From: Eubacterium nodatum ATCC 33099
GTDB taxonomy: Bacteria > Bacillota > Clostridia > Peptostreptococcales > Anaerovoracaceae
Assembly: GCA_000510425.1 (NCBI GenBank)
Contig: AZKM01000025.1
Location: 62,001 to 126,000 of the forward strand
Reading direction: 5' to 3'
DNA length: 64,000 nt
Below the pieces are notes generated by a model. That model made no database searches. It had not been told where the DNA came from and worked only from the letters and a program-made list of their open reading frames with translations. A program made the position numbers and the translations under genes. Position 1 is the first letter of the stretch; each line of letters opens with the position of its first letter. Positions 32,780-41,169 of this stretch are shown piece after piece.

Positions 32780-34372
32780 CTATGCAAGTTTCTTAAGCAT
32801 GTCATTTATATGTAATATTAACATACCGTTATCGGTTTTATCTTTAACTTCTAAATATATCTGTTTAGCCGATTCACTATTTCCTAATTTATTTTCAATA
32901 TCACCACACAATGCTCTGACTTCCCATTTATTATGCTTATCAAATAAATCTTCAGCTTCCGAAATCAAGGTTCTTAACAGATGCTTATCGTTATTTCGTT
33001 CTACCTTCAAAACTAAATCCAAATACAGAAAATCATATTGCTCATTATGGTAACTAAATTCCTTGGCTTTATCAAGACTTTTATCAGCAAGTTCGAAATT
33101 CATTTCTTCTACTTCAGTATAACTCTCTGTTATATTATTTACAAAATCTTCAATAGCCTTCAGTTCTCCTTCATTTGGCTTTGTCAAAGCTTTCCATTCT
33201 AAAACTTTTTTCACACTGGGGTATTCCCCCTTTAGCAAAATAGCAAGCAGTGCATAGTATAAATACTCATCGCCAATGTCTAAATAGGCTTCTATCGGTC
33301 TAAAAACTCCACTGAATTGTGTTTTATACCAGATTTCAAAAATAGACTCTATCTCTTTATATTTTTTTTCTTGTAATAAATCCTCTAATACAGGAACACT
33401 TACACCTTTTAATTCTAAACCGGCGTTCACCATTGCTGCGTGGTACTTTTCAGCTTCTTTAAGTGCCTCAAGCCTTGACAAAAACAGTTCAAACAAAGCT
33501 TTTTTTCTCGGTTTATATATTTTCATAAGATGATTATAATCAATATTCTTTAAATATTCATTCACTACTTTTTCATAAGGAATATTCAAGTCAAAAATCA
33601 TTGAGTGTTCTCTTTGCTCATTTTCTTTCGGCACATACATCCAAAAGTCGCCATAATCAAATCTTAAAACTCTATTTACCTTTTGGGGTACCGGTAATTT
33701 AATATCTTCAAAATCTATATACTTAGGAGTTCCAAACCATTCAATTTTATATATTAAATTACGCAGTCCCCATATCGAACAGAACTCTTCACAAGATTCT
33801 TCCGGCAATACAAACAGCTCATCTTCTAAATTTTTCAGAACCTCTCTTCTGCCTCTTTCTTCACAAAGCATTAGATATTTGGAATAAAGTTCTGGATCGA
33901 TATTTCGATGCACCCTATAATTAGCTGATAAATACATAGGAGTTCTAAGTTCTGCATATACCCAATGCTTTTTCAACCAAATTTCCCTTTCTTTTAAGTC
34001 ATTTGGCATCGGATCTAATATAAAAAATTCAATAAAAGTTCCCTTGGGAGTCCCATCTACCATTCTGCTTTCGGTTATCATTGTGCTATGAGGGTCAACC
34101 AGTCTGATTAAGACATTACTATAATTATCATACTCGTCACCATCTACAAACAGCAAATCATTATCTGATAATAACTTTTTTAATCTCTTTAATTTTATAT
34201 AATTATTTCTGGTTATAAACAAATCTACATCATCATCCCACGGCAAAAAACCTTTATGTCTTACCGCTCCTAATGCCGAACCTCCCGCCAAGTAATATTC
34301 CACATCATTATCTTTACATATTTTGTCAAACTTCTTCAGTAAATCATATAATTTTTTCTGCACATCTTTCAT
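32780..34372 (-). CDS. LicD-family phosphotransferase with C-terminal helical-repeat domain (first copy)
   Basis: 530 residues and intact. The LicD domain (about 1-275) shows YYLAGGSALGAVRHKG at 26-41, PWDDDVDLFITRNN at 44-57, FFILDPMPND, and VLRFDYGDFWMYVPKENEQ. The C-terminal 220 residues are predicted helical with two-helix repeats, ending KLGNSESAKQIYLEVK. The repeat domain resembles TPR-type protein-binding modules and could hold the degenerate partner encoded next (inference). The substrate is unproven: phosphocholine is known for LicD, but the flanking TagD gene points to glycerol phosphate. It is 25 bases downstream of tagD. Confidence 0.87.
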   Translation of the reverse strand: MKDVQKKLYDLLKKFDKICKDNDVEYYLAGGSALGAVRHKGFLPWDDDVDLFITRNNYIKLKRLKKLLSDNDLLFVDGDEYDNYSNVLIRLVDPHSTMITESRMVDGTPKGTFIEFFILDPMPNDLKEREIWLKKHWVYAELRTPMYLSANYRVHRNIDPELYSKYLMLCEERGRREVLKNLEDELFVLPEESCEEFCSIWGLRNLIYKIEWFGTPKYIDFEDIKLPVPQKVNRVLRFDYGDFWMYVPKENEQREHSMIFDLNIPYEKVVNEYLKNIDYNHLMKIYKPRKKALFELFLSRLEALKEAEKYHAAMVNAGLELKGVSVPVLEDLLQEKKYKEIESIFEIWYKTQFSGVFRPIEAYLDIGDEYLYYALLAILLKGEYPSVKKVLEWKALTKPNEGELKAIEDFVNNITESYTEVEEMNFELADKSLDKAKEFSYHNEQYDFLYLDLVLKVERNNDKHLLRTLISEAEDLFDKHNKWEVRALCGDIENKLGNSESAKQIYLEVKDKTDNGMLILHINDMLKKLA

Positions 34373-34397
34373 AAGCTAATCCTTTAAGAAATACTAG

Positions 34398-34787
34398 TTA
34401 CTTCTTCAATTCTTTTTTTATTTGTGTTGTCGAGATTTCAGGAGTTCTCGGTAAATAAACAACTTCGCAATATTCTTTTAAGAAATCAAATTTACCTTTC
34501 CAATCATCTCCAATCACAAAAGTGTCAACATGATATTCTTTCACATCGCTTATTTTCTGCTCCCAGTTTTTTTCCGGAATTACAAGATCAACATACCTGA
34601 TTGATTCAACCAGGTTTTTTCTCTGCTCATAACTAAAGTAGCATTTCTTATTCTTTGAATTCCAATTAAACTCATCAGTTGAAATTGCCACTATGAGATA
34701 ATCTCCATATTCTTTAGCTCTTTTTAAAAGGTTCACATGTCCGTAATGTAATAAATCAAAAGTTCCATATGTAATAACTCTCTTCAT
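34398..34787 (-). CDS. tagD: Glycerol-3-phosphate cytidylyltransferase (TagD-like)
   Basis: A 129-residue enzyme making CDP-glycerol from CTP and glycerol-3-phosphate. It has the HxGH motif (HYGH, in GTFDLLHYGHVNLLKRAKEY), VIGDDWKGKFDFLKEY and RTPEISTTQIK, matching the family's RTxGISTT except for PEI in place of EGI. ATG 34787 follows GGAGGGTCG. It is very similar to the N-terminal domain of the fusion at 20173-21468, so the locus has two TagD-type activities. It is the first gene after a strong promoter. Confidence 0.93.
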   Translation of the reverse strand: MKRVITYGTFDLLHYGHVNLLKRAKEYGDYLIVAISTDEFNWNSKNKKCYFSYEQRKNLVESIRYVDLVIPEKNWEQKISDVKEYHVDTFVIGDDWKGKFDFLKEYCEVVYLPRTPEISTTQIKKELKK

Positions 34788-34833
34788 CGACCCTCCAAAA
34801 TTCAATCAGATCCATACAAAAACATTTTTTCTA

Positions 34834-34862
34834 ATTATACAATACTACGACAAAAATAGCAA
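34834..34862 (-). promoter_or_regulatory. Promoter of the tagD-LicD operon
   Basis: TTGCTA (34862-34857) and TATAAT (34839-34834), 17-base spacing, about 47 bases before the tagD start. Confidence 0.75.
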
Positions 34863-34929
34863 AACAGATAATGTCTTTATCACACCGGTATTCCGGCTTC
34901 CCGACAATAACATATCGTTCTTATACTAT

Positions 34930-34960
34930 AAAAGGGAGGATTTATTCCCCTCCCTTTTTT
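34930..34960. terminator. Bidirectional terminator between polymer locus and secreted-protein genes
   Basis: AAGGGAGG and CCTCCCTT arms around an ATTTATTCC loop, six T on the plus side and a TTTTA run on the minus side. It ends the minus-strand transcript of the secreted protein gene upstream. Confidence 0.75.
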
Positions 34961-35051
34961 CAATATCATTGTTATTATATTTCTAATTCCGTTGTAATTA
35001 AATTCAAATAAACTAAGACAGCCCAATATTATTTATCAGCATGAGGTTTCT

Positions 35052-36416
35052 TTAATCCTCTTCATCAAGGCCATAACCTATTTCTCTAGCAATTTCAACT
35101 TCTTTTCCATTTACATTCTTATATATAATCATATAATAACAATCTGCCGCAGATCTGATAGATTGAGCCGGAACTTTATGTTTTTTAGATAAATTTCTAT
35201 ACACCGAAGTCCATTTATTATAAGGATATTTTTCCGGATCTAACATTTGCTCATCCAAATTTAATTTTACCGTATATTTACCTGCATCTGATTCGTTTCG
35301 CAATTTAAGAAAACCATAGAACTTGTCTTCCTCTGGATCATAATTGTCGCCATTGTATCCGGCCGAAACAGTCTCATATATAACCGGAAATTTATATCGA
35401 CTCTTAATTTCTTTATTATCATATACATATATGCCTCTAGGTGATTCTGCACCCGAACTTTTCTTATAAAAATTGATTACAATACTCTTATTATCCGATG
35501 TTATTCCTCTCAATTCCGCAAGATGTGAATCATCTATTTTAATAGCTTTCAATCTAAATTTAATATTTTTAACACTGTATTTCTCACCTATTATAAGGCG
35601 ACTTCCCCAACAAGGGTATTCCAAGTACTGTCCCTTTTTCTTAAATACCCCGTTCTTCTTATTTTCTAAATTTTTTGTCCCTTTTCTTGCTTTTATATAA
35701 ATATTCTTTATAATTGTTTTGGATTTGCAATTTTTTTTGAAAGCATTAATTTTTAATTTATATTTCCCTGTTTTTAATTTTTTTACAAACCAAATATCTT
35801 CTTGCGTTCCACCTTCGTCAAACGCTCTCTTTTTTGTCTTTTTCGTTATAACATTAATCAGTTTACCTCGTTTATCAAAAATTTTAATTTTAATATAATT
35901 ACAATTCCAACTATAGATGTCCATTGCCAGATATGTTAACGGAAAAAATATTGAATCAAGATCGGCTTTTACTCGTGGAAATTTTTTCTTCTTTGCTGTA
36001 CTGAATATTAAGCTAGACATTTTGCCTGATTTCTTGCCATTAATACTTCTAATCTTAACCTCATATTTTCTGCTAAAAGTTGTATTCTTTAGCGTTACTT
36101 CATTACTGTCCGTATTTTTTGATTCAACTAATTTTCTGGAATTTCCTTTTAACTCATATAACTTTACAGCATATTTTTTAGTATTCTTACTCTTTTTCCA
36201 GAGAACTTCTGTAGAGCCGTTATAACAGGTGATAGCCTTTATTCCTTTTACCGGTGTCGGTGCTTTTCTTTTAGAATTAGCGTATACAGTTTTTGCTCTT
36301 ACCGGTTTAGTTTTCTTTGCTCCATACACCGAGGAAAATACTCCCCCGCTCAATGCAACAATCAGCACTATACTTAGTGTAAGAATTATTTTTCTCTTGC
36401 TAATCAACATATCCAT
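35052..36416 (-). CDS. Secreted lysine-rich protein with fibronectin-III-like segment
   Basis: 454 residues. A signal peptide is clear: positive MDMLISKRKII, a hydrophobic core to about 28, and VYGAKK as a likely cleavage area. Residues about 50-140 (TPVKGIKAITCYNGSTEVLWKK, then YEVKIRSINGKKSG) resemble a fibronectin type III fold. The remainder is beta-rich and strongly basic with no named domain. ATG 36416 follows GGAGGAATTA. I do not recognise a function. The position between the polymer locus and two other secreted basic proteins suggests a cell-surface or polymer-binding role, which is inference. Confidence 0.75.
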   Translation of the reverse strand: MDMLISKRKIILTLSIVLIVALSGGVFSSVYGAKKTKPVRAKTVYANSKRKAPTPVKGIKAITCYNGSTEVLWKKSKNTKKYAVKLYELKGNSRKLVESKNTDSNEVTLKNTTFSRKYEVKIRSINGKKSGKMSSLIFSTAKKKKFPRVKADLDSIFFPLTYLAMDIYSWNCNYIKIKIFDKRGKLINVITKKTKKRAFDEGGTQEDIWFVKKLKTGKYKLKINAFKKNCKSKTIIKNIYIKARKGTKNLENKKNGVFKKKGQYLEYPCWGSRLIIGEKYSVKNIKFRLKAIKIDDSHLAELRGITSDNKSIVINFYKKSSGAESPRGIYVYDNKEIKSRYKFPVIYETVSAGYNGDNYDPEEDKFYGFLKLRNESDAGKYTVKLNLDEQMLDPEKYPYNKWTSVYRNLSKKHKVPAQSIRSAADCYYMIIYKNVNGKEVEIAREIGYGLDEED

Positions 36417-36623
36417 TAATTCCTCCTTAAATTAACATAGATGACAGAGATTGATATGATAAGTATAAATAAAGCATAATATATCTCATAATAAAATTTC
36501 ATCCGTAAGTAAAATTTCTAAGAGTGTTCCTAATATTTATCCTTATACACCTTCATTGTATCACTTATAAAGAGCAATATCAATGTGCGAAAATGTGCTT
36601 CAAAATAGTAGGGTAAGCAAAAA

Positions 36624-37472
36624 TCAATTTTTTGCTTCAAATCCCCACATAGTTCCATTGAAGGTTTTATAAATTGGTATATCCGGATATAATGCCTTGA
36701 AATACTCTTGATTCAAATCTTTGTACCACTCTCCTTTACTACCCATATACCCCGTTATAATCAAATAATCAGGTTTAATTCGTTTCATGAAAAGATGCTC
36801 ATTCTTATGGTATTCGGAAAAATATTTTTTATTTTCGCCTTCAATTATTTCTTTATAGTCTTTATCTCGCTTTCTTCTTTCTTCCCCCGTGCCGTGATGT
36901 GCGACTTTATAAAAAACCTTCTGCCTATCATCTGTGCTAAATAAATAATTTTTTATTCCATAATATAATGAGTTGGGATTGTTTTTGGCACTATCAGAGC
37001 TATCAATTAAATATTTCCCTGTTTCGCAGAGTCCCGATTCATTCTGATTTTTTTTATTGCAACTGTCATAATTTCTCAACACTTTTTCTGCATTATATTG
37101 ATAATCACCACCGAATACAACTTTATTTCCTCTTGTCTTAATAACAACCGCCATACTACCGTTGTTAATAGACTTTTTCTCAGAACCGCTCTTTTCCAAA
37201 TTTGTCATTAAATCTCGAAAACTTTCGCTTATTGGCGGAATTATAACTAACTCAACATCATCTATCCCTAAGTTGATTCTTTGTAATGTCCCCTGTACAA
37301 CTTTATAGTCGTGTTTACCTTTATTGAGAGTAGAATGCTCCAGTACATAAATTGGGAAGTTCTTTTGTTTTTTATTTTTTATATAATTAACCCCATATTC
37401 TTTTGCTCCACGAACCCTAATGGCATCTTTTACAACTTTTCTCCCCCTTTCACTACGCACCCATGTATACAT
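36624..37472 (-). CDS. ComEC-like secreted metallo-beta-lactamase domain, main part after a frameshift
   Basis: The frame continues upstream without a stop from 37472 to about 37648, where it reads FAIITHNDSDHAYGIDHLAG; this carries the metal-binding HxDxDH motif of ComEC/Rec2-type beta-lactamase folds. Downstream, VELVIIPPISES, NNGSMAVVIKTRGNKVVFGGDY (with the metal Asp), FYKVAHHGTGEE (AHHG, typical of ComEC) and DYLIITGY follow the family order. With the N-terminal piece at 37625-37939 this makes one protein of about 435 residues with a signal peptide and no ComEC membrane channel. It is a likely extracellular hydrolase; the substrate is unknown. The frame is broken by one missing A at 37649-37654. 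Confidence 0.7.
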   Translation of the reverse strand: MYTWVRSERGRKVVKDAIRVRGAKEYGVNYIKNKKQKNFPIYVLEHSTLNKGKHDYKVVQGTLQRINLGIDDVELVIIPPISESFRDLMTNLEKSGSEKKSINNGSMAVVIKTRGNKVVFGGDYQYNAEKVLRNYDSCNKKNQNESGLCETGKYLIDSSDSAKNNPNSLYYGIKNYLFSTDDRQKVFYKVAHHGTGEERRKRDKDYKEIIEGENKKYFSEYHKNEHLFMKRIKPDYLIITGYMGSKGEWYKDLNQEYFKALYPDIPIYKTFNGTMWGFEAKN

Positions 37473-37624
37473 ATTAGAGGAACCACTGGATCCTATGGAT
37501 ACTTTTTTACACTTATACCTGGATCGAATAACATTATAATATAATTTGCCAATAGTTACTTTTTTCTTAGCTTTACCAGCGAGATGGTCAATTCCATATG
37601 CATGATCCGAATCATTGTGAGTTA

Positions 37625-37939
37625 TTATTGCAAAATCAATATGTTTAATTTTTTGTTTTTAAGTTTTTTAAGGATACTATTACCACTATAATAGCCCATG
37701 TCTACCAATATATATTTACTTTTTTTATTGCGTTCAATTTTTATTAAAGTGGAATCTCCACGATTAGTTAGCGTTTCAAATGTCAATTTGGTTTTTTTAT
37801 CGGTAGTAATATTAAGGTTACGGTTATCCTTTGAACTATCACCCCACGAAATTTTTTCACCATATGTTTTGGAACCGGCAGATAATATTATAAAAAATAT
37901 GCAAATAATATAAATTGGGAATTTTCTCTTAACTGTCAT
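37625..37939 (-). CDS. ComEC-like secreted protein, N-terminal part before the frameshift
   Basis: 104 residues starting MTVKRKFPIYIICIFFIILSAGS, a signal peptide. A strand pattern follows, ending SKYILVDMGYYSGNSILKKL, which is the usual first strands of a beta-lactamase fold (…ILIDxG…). The frame then stops at 37625. Inserting one A into the A6 run (plus-strand T 37649-37654) continues into DFAIITHNDSDHAYG with the metal motif. AGAGG lies about ten bases before ATG 37939. See the adjoining main part. Confidence 0.7.
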   Translation of the reverse strand: MTVKRKFPIYIICIFFIILSAGSKTYGEKISWGDSSKDNRNLNITTDKKTKLTFETLTNRGDSTLIKIERNKKSKYILVDMGYYSGNSILKKLKNKKLNILILQ

Positions 37940-38091
37940 AGTCGATGCCTCTTAATTTTCCTTTCTTTTAATCTCTTTATACTGTCTTATACATAATATC
38001 CATCTTTGTAATTTCTTTCCTTGAGATTGCATCACGTAATAACATGCTCATCTTATCGAAATGATTATCTCATATTCGTACCAATTAACAG

Positions 38092-39021
38092 TTATAACTT
38101 AAAATATCCAATCTCATCAAATTGACCTCCGTGAAATGTTATACTATTTGTCGCATAATAAAGCCGCTTTCTCAATACATTGCAACCTTCAATTTCAAAT
38201 TTCTTTACATCTTTTCTTCGTGCTGTGTAACACTTTTCATAAGAAGCTGTTTTCTTCTCCAAAACTCCTTTCCAATCATATTTTAAAATTACAGATTTAT
38301 TTTCATTTGACTGACCTGCCCAAAGCGGAACATATAGCTTTCCGTTATCAAACTCAATTCCTTGCCTAATATAATTGTTATATTTTTTTCCAAAATTTAA
38401 AGTTCCTACATATTTTAAATCTGCTGTTTTCTTTGATTTAGAGACATCAATTGACACTGTATATATTTTCTTTGCAATTTTTACTATAAAAGTATACATT
38501 GTTCCCTTGGAAGATAATTTATCTACTCCTCCTACTCCGACAATTTTTCCCCGCAGCCTTAATTTATAATGCCCAACTGCCTTATACGTTAATTTCCCTG
38601 CCTTATTTTTATGAATCTCTATGTTGGTCAGATCTTGATTTGCCTTACTATTACCTTTTTCATATGTTGTCACTAATAAATGAGTATTACCTTTCTGTGA
38701 AAATGTAACCATATCATTTGCATGACCAAATGCAGATGCATCTGAAGGCTTTATTGCTTTAATTTCCACAGGAGCTTTTTTCTTTCCTTTAACATCAGAA
38801 CGATAAAGTTTATAAGCATTTCCTTCACCTTTATATCTCTGAATATAATAAGCATATCTACTTCCCACAGAAAAAGCCTGTGTATTGGTATATTTTTTAT
38901 TTGCAATTGATACAACCCTATGTGTGACACCCTTTGCCTTAGCACTTATCGGAGTTGCACCTACAACTAGTATAACTGACATTAAAATACCGATAAGAAT
39001 TTTTAATCTGCTCCCTTTCAT
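38092..39021 (-). CDS. Secreted beta-rich protein of unknown function
   Basis: 309 residues with a signal peptide (MKGSRLKILIGILMSVILVV to about ISAKA). The mature part is basic, with repeated strand-turn patterns such as SRYAYYIQRYKGEGNAYKLY, DMVTFSQKGNTHLLVTTY and GKLYVPLWAGQSNENKSVI, suggesting a beta-propeller-like fold. No catalytic motif is seen. GAGGAGG lies nine bases before ATG 39021. A good TATAAT lies at 39068-39073 upstream on the minus strand without a clear -35. It shares signal peptide style, composition and orientation with the two genes downstream. Confidence 0.7.
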   Translation of the reverse strand: MKGSRLKILIGILMSVILVVGATPISAKAKGVTHRVVSIANKKYTNTQAFSVGSRYAYYIQRYKGEGNAYKLYRSDVKGKKKAPVEIKAIKPSDASAFGHANDMVTFSQKGNTHLLVTTYEKGNSKANQDLTNIEIHKNKAGKLTYKAVGHYKLRLRGKIVGVGGVDKLSSKGTMYTFIVKIAKKIYTVSIDVSKSKKTADLKYVGTLNFGKKYNNYIRQGIEFDNGKLYVPLWAGQSNENKSVILKYDWKGVLEKKTASYEKCYTARRKDVKKFEIEGCNVLRKRLYYATNSITFHGGQFDEIGYFKL

Positions 39022-39171
39022 CTTCTAACCTCCTCAATAATTTACTTTTTAAATATCTATTCCACTAATTATAGTATACGCTTCTCGACATAAATTCTAT
39101 CTCTGGGATAAAATAATTATAGAGAAAAGAAGAAATAAATGCTGAAGTAATAATTCATTTTCTAATAAAGT

Positions 39172-39195
39172 GGGGAAGTGCATCTGCACCTCCCC
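39172..39195 (-). terminator. Terminator-like hairpin after etfA
   Basis: GGGGAGGTGCA pairs with TGCACTTCCCC (one mismatch, two-base loop) about 40 bases after the etfA stop. The following ACTTTATTAG is only moderately T-rich. Confidence 0.5.
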
Positions 39196-39235
39196 GTAGT
39201 AATAATCGTTTCAAGTCTTGCTATGCAAGTCTTTC

Positions 39236-40339
39236 TTATTTTACTGAAGCATCAAATAGAGCTTCTGCGTTGTCCCACTCTTCAATCAGTTCAGGAATAA
39301 CCTTGTACAGGTCACCAACTATACCGTAGTCAGCAACTTCAAATATAGGAGCATCTGCATCCTTGTTGATAGCTACTATAATATCTGAATTCTGCATACC
39401 TGCAAGATGCTGGATAGCACCTGAAATTCCGCAGGCAAAATAGATTTTAGGCTTAACCGTTGTACCTGTCTGCCCAACCTGGTGTGAATGATCAATCCAG
39501 CCTGAATCAACAGCAGCACGGGAAGCACCTACAACTCCTCCAACTTTGTCTGCAAACTTCTTTATCAGTTCAAATCCTGTTTCATCACCAAGTCCACGAC
39601 CACCTGAACAGATGATATCTGCATCTGTCAATGAAACCAGCTCTTTAGCAGACTTAACGATGTCAACAATCTTAACATTCAAATCTGATTCTGAAATCGA
39701 AGGAGTGATTCTGATGATTTCACCTGTGGCTCCCTCTCTCTTCTCAATCTTCTGCATAACGCCCGGACGAACGGTAGCCATCTGAGGTCTGCTGTTAGGG
39801 CATATGATCGTAGCCATAAGGTTTCCACCGAATGCCGGACGAGTCATCTTAAGTCCCTTGTCAGGATCGTCAGCTTTAAGTGTAGCTGTGTTTAGAGTTG
39901 TGTTTTCTTCAGCAAACTTAATATATTCTGCAACTGATACATCAAGATGTGTGCAGTCAGCTGTAAGACCGGTATTAAGTCTTGCGGCAACACGAGGTGC
40001 CAAGTCTCTTCCGATATGTGTAGCACCGTACATGAAGATCGATGGTTTTATTTCATTAACTGCATCAACGATAACCTTTGTGTAAGCATCTGTTGTGTAG
40101 TTCTTCAGCAATGCGTCTTCGATGTAATAAACTGTGTCAGCACCGTATTCGAAACATTCCTTAGCCAGGCTGTCTACTTTGTCACCAACCAGCAGAGCAC
40201 AAACTTTAGTTGTGTCGTCAATGTCCTTAGCAAGCTTTGTAGCTTCACCCAATAGTTCCAGAGCTACATTCATGAGTTTTCCGTCACGCTGTTCAACGAA
40301 AACCCAAATATTTCTGTAATCGTCAAAATTATTTGCCAT
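39236..40339 (-). CDS. etfA: Electron transfer flavoprotein subunit alpha
   Basis: 367 residues. The C-terminal FAD domain has [62 protein letters not shown] and [21 protein letters not shown], the standard EtfA pattern with RAAVD, QVGQTG and KD.AP. It is somewhat longer than many EtfA proteins because of insertions near 195-215 ([15 protein letters not shown] region). It works with EtfB and Bcd to pass electrons from NADH to crotonyl-CoA and ferredoxin in bifurcating systems. It follows etfB by 17 bases, with GGAGGAGG before the start. Confidence 0.96.
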   Translation of the reverse strand: MANNFDDYRNIWVFVEQRDGKLMNVALELLGEATKLAKDIDDTTKVCALLVGDKVDSLAKECFEYGADTVYYIEDALLKNYTTDAYTKVIVDAVNEIKPSIFMYGATHIGRDLAPRVAARLNTGLTADCTHLDVSVAEYIKFAEENTTLNTATLKADDPDKGLKMTRPAFGGNLMATIICPNSRPQMATVRPGVMQKIEKREGATGEIIRITPSISESDLNVKIVDIVKSAKELVSLTDADIICSGGRGLGDETGFELIKKFADKVGGVVGASRAAVDSGWIDHSHQVGQTGTTVKPKIYFACGISGAIQHLAGMQNSDIIVAINKDADAPIFEVADYGIVGDLYKVIPELIEEWDNAEALFDASVK

Positions 40340-40356
40340 GATTATTGATCCTCCTC

Positions 40357-41151
40357 CTAAATAACGTGCTTCTTCTTCAAGTCGATCAGCAAGTTCTTAG
40401 CAATATCCTTTTCGGAGTCGCCTTCAACGGTAACACCTTTCCCCTTTGGCTTTGGTGTGAATGAACGGAATACATTTGTTGGGGAAGCTTTCAGACCAAC
40501 GATTGTTCTGTCAACATTTACATCATCAGCACTCCAAACTTTAATATCCTTTTCATCGAAAATTCTGCCAATGTTCATGTATCTTGGTGTATTCAGCTCC
40601 TTGATGCAAGTTAGCATACAAGGCGTGTTTACCTTCAATACTTCATAGCCGTCTTCCAACTGTCTATGAACTGTGACCTCTTTCAGGTCATCGGAGATTT
40701 CGAATTTTTCTACGTATGTAACCTGCGGAAGACCGATCTTTTCTGCAATCTGTGGACCTACCTGTGCAGTATCTCCGTCGATAGCCTGTCTTCCTGCAAA
40801 GATCATGTCATATTCACCGTAAGTTTTGATTGTAGCTGCAATAGCATTTGATGTAGCCCATGTATCGGACCCTCCAACTGCTCTGTCTGACAGAAGAATT
40901 CCTTCATCAGCTCCCATTGCAATACATTCAAACAACATTTCCTGAGCCTGTGGAGGACCCATAGAAACTACTGTTACATGAACATCGTCAAACTTATCTT
41001 TAATCTTTAATGCTTCTTCTAAAGCGTTAGCATCATCGTTGTTCAAAATACTTGGAACACCGTCACGAATCAATGTACCGGTTTCCGGATTGATTTTAAT
41101 CTCATTTGTATCAGGAACTTGCTTTGCGCAAACTAGAATCTTAAATGCCAT
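40357..41151 (-). CDS. etfB: Electron transfer flavoprotein subunit beta
   Basis: A 264-residue EtfB. It starts [20 protein letters not shown] and has the family blocks [50 protein letters not shown] and [20 protein letters not shown], the flavin-binding loop of NADH-using Etf proteins. It partners EtfA and Bcd. Located between bcd and etfA; the ribosome site GGAGG precedes ATG 41151. Confidence 0.97.
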   Translation of the reverse strand: MAFKILVCAKQVPDTNEIKINPETGTLIRDGVPSILNNDDANALEEALKIKDKFDDVHVTVVSMGPPQAQEMLFECIAMGADEGILLSDRAVGGSDTWATSNAIAATIKTYGEYDMIFAGRQAIDGDTAQVGPQIAEKIGLPQVTYVEKFEISDDLKEVTVHRQLEDGYEVLKVNTPCMLTCIKELNTPRYMNIGRIFDEKDIKVWSADDVNVDRTIVGLKASPTNVFRSFTPKPKGKGVTVEGDSEKDIAKNLLIDLKKKHVI

Positions 41152-41169
41152 TTCTATTTCCTCCTATAC

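Noticed and set aside
26267..34372. Calling the LicD genes phosphocholine transferases
   Set aside because: No choline kinase, choline transporter or LicC gene in the window, and polyol cytidylyltransferases flank them; the substrate is left open.
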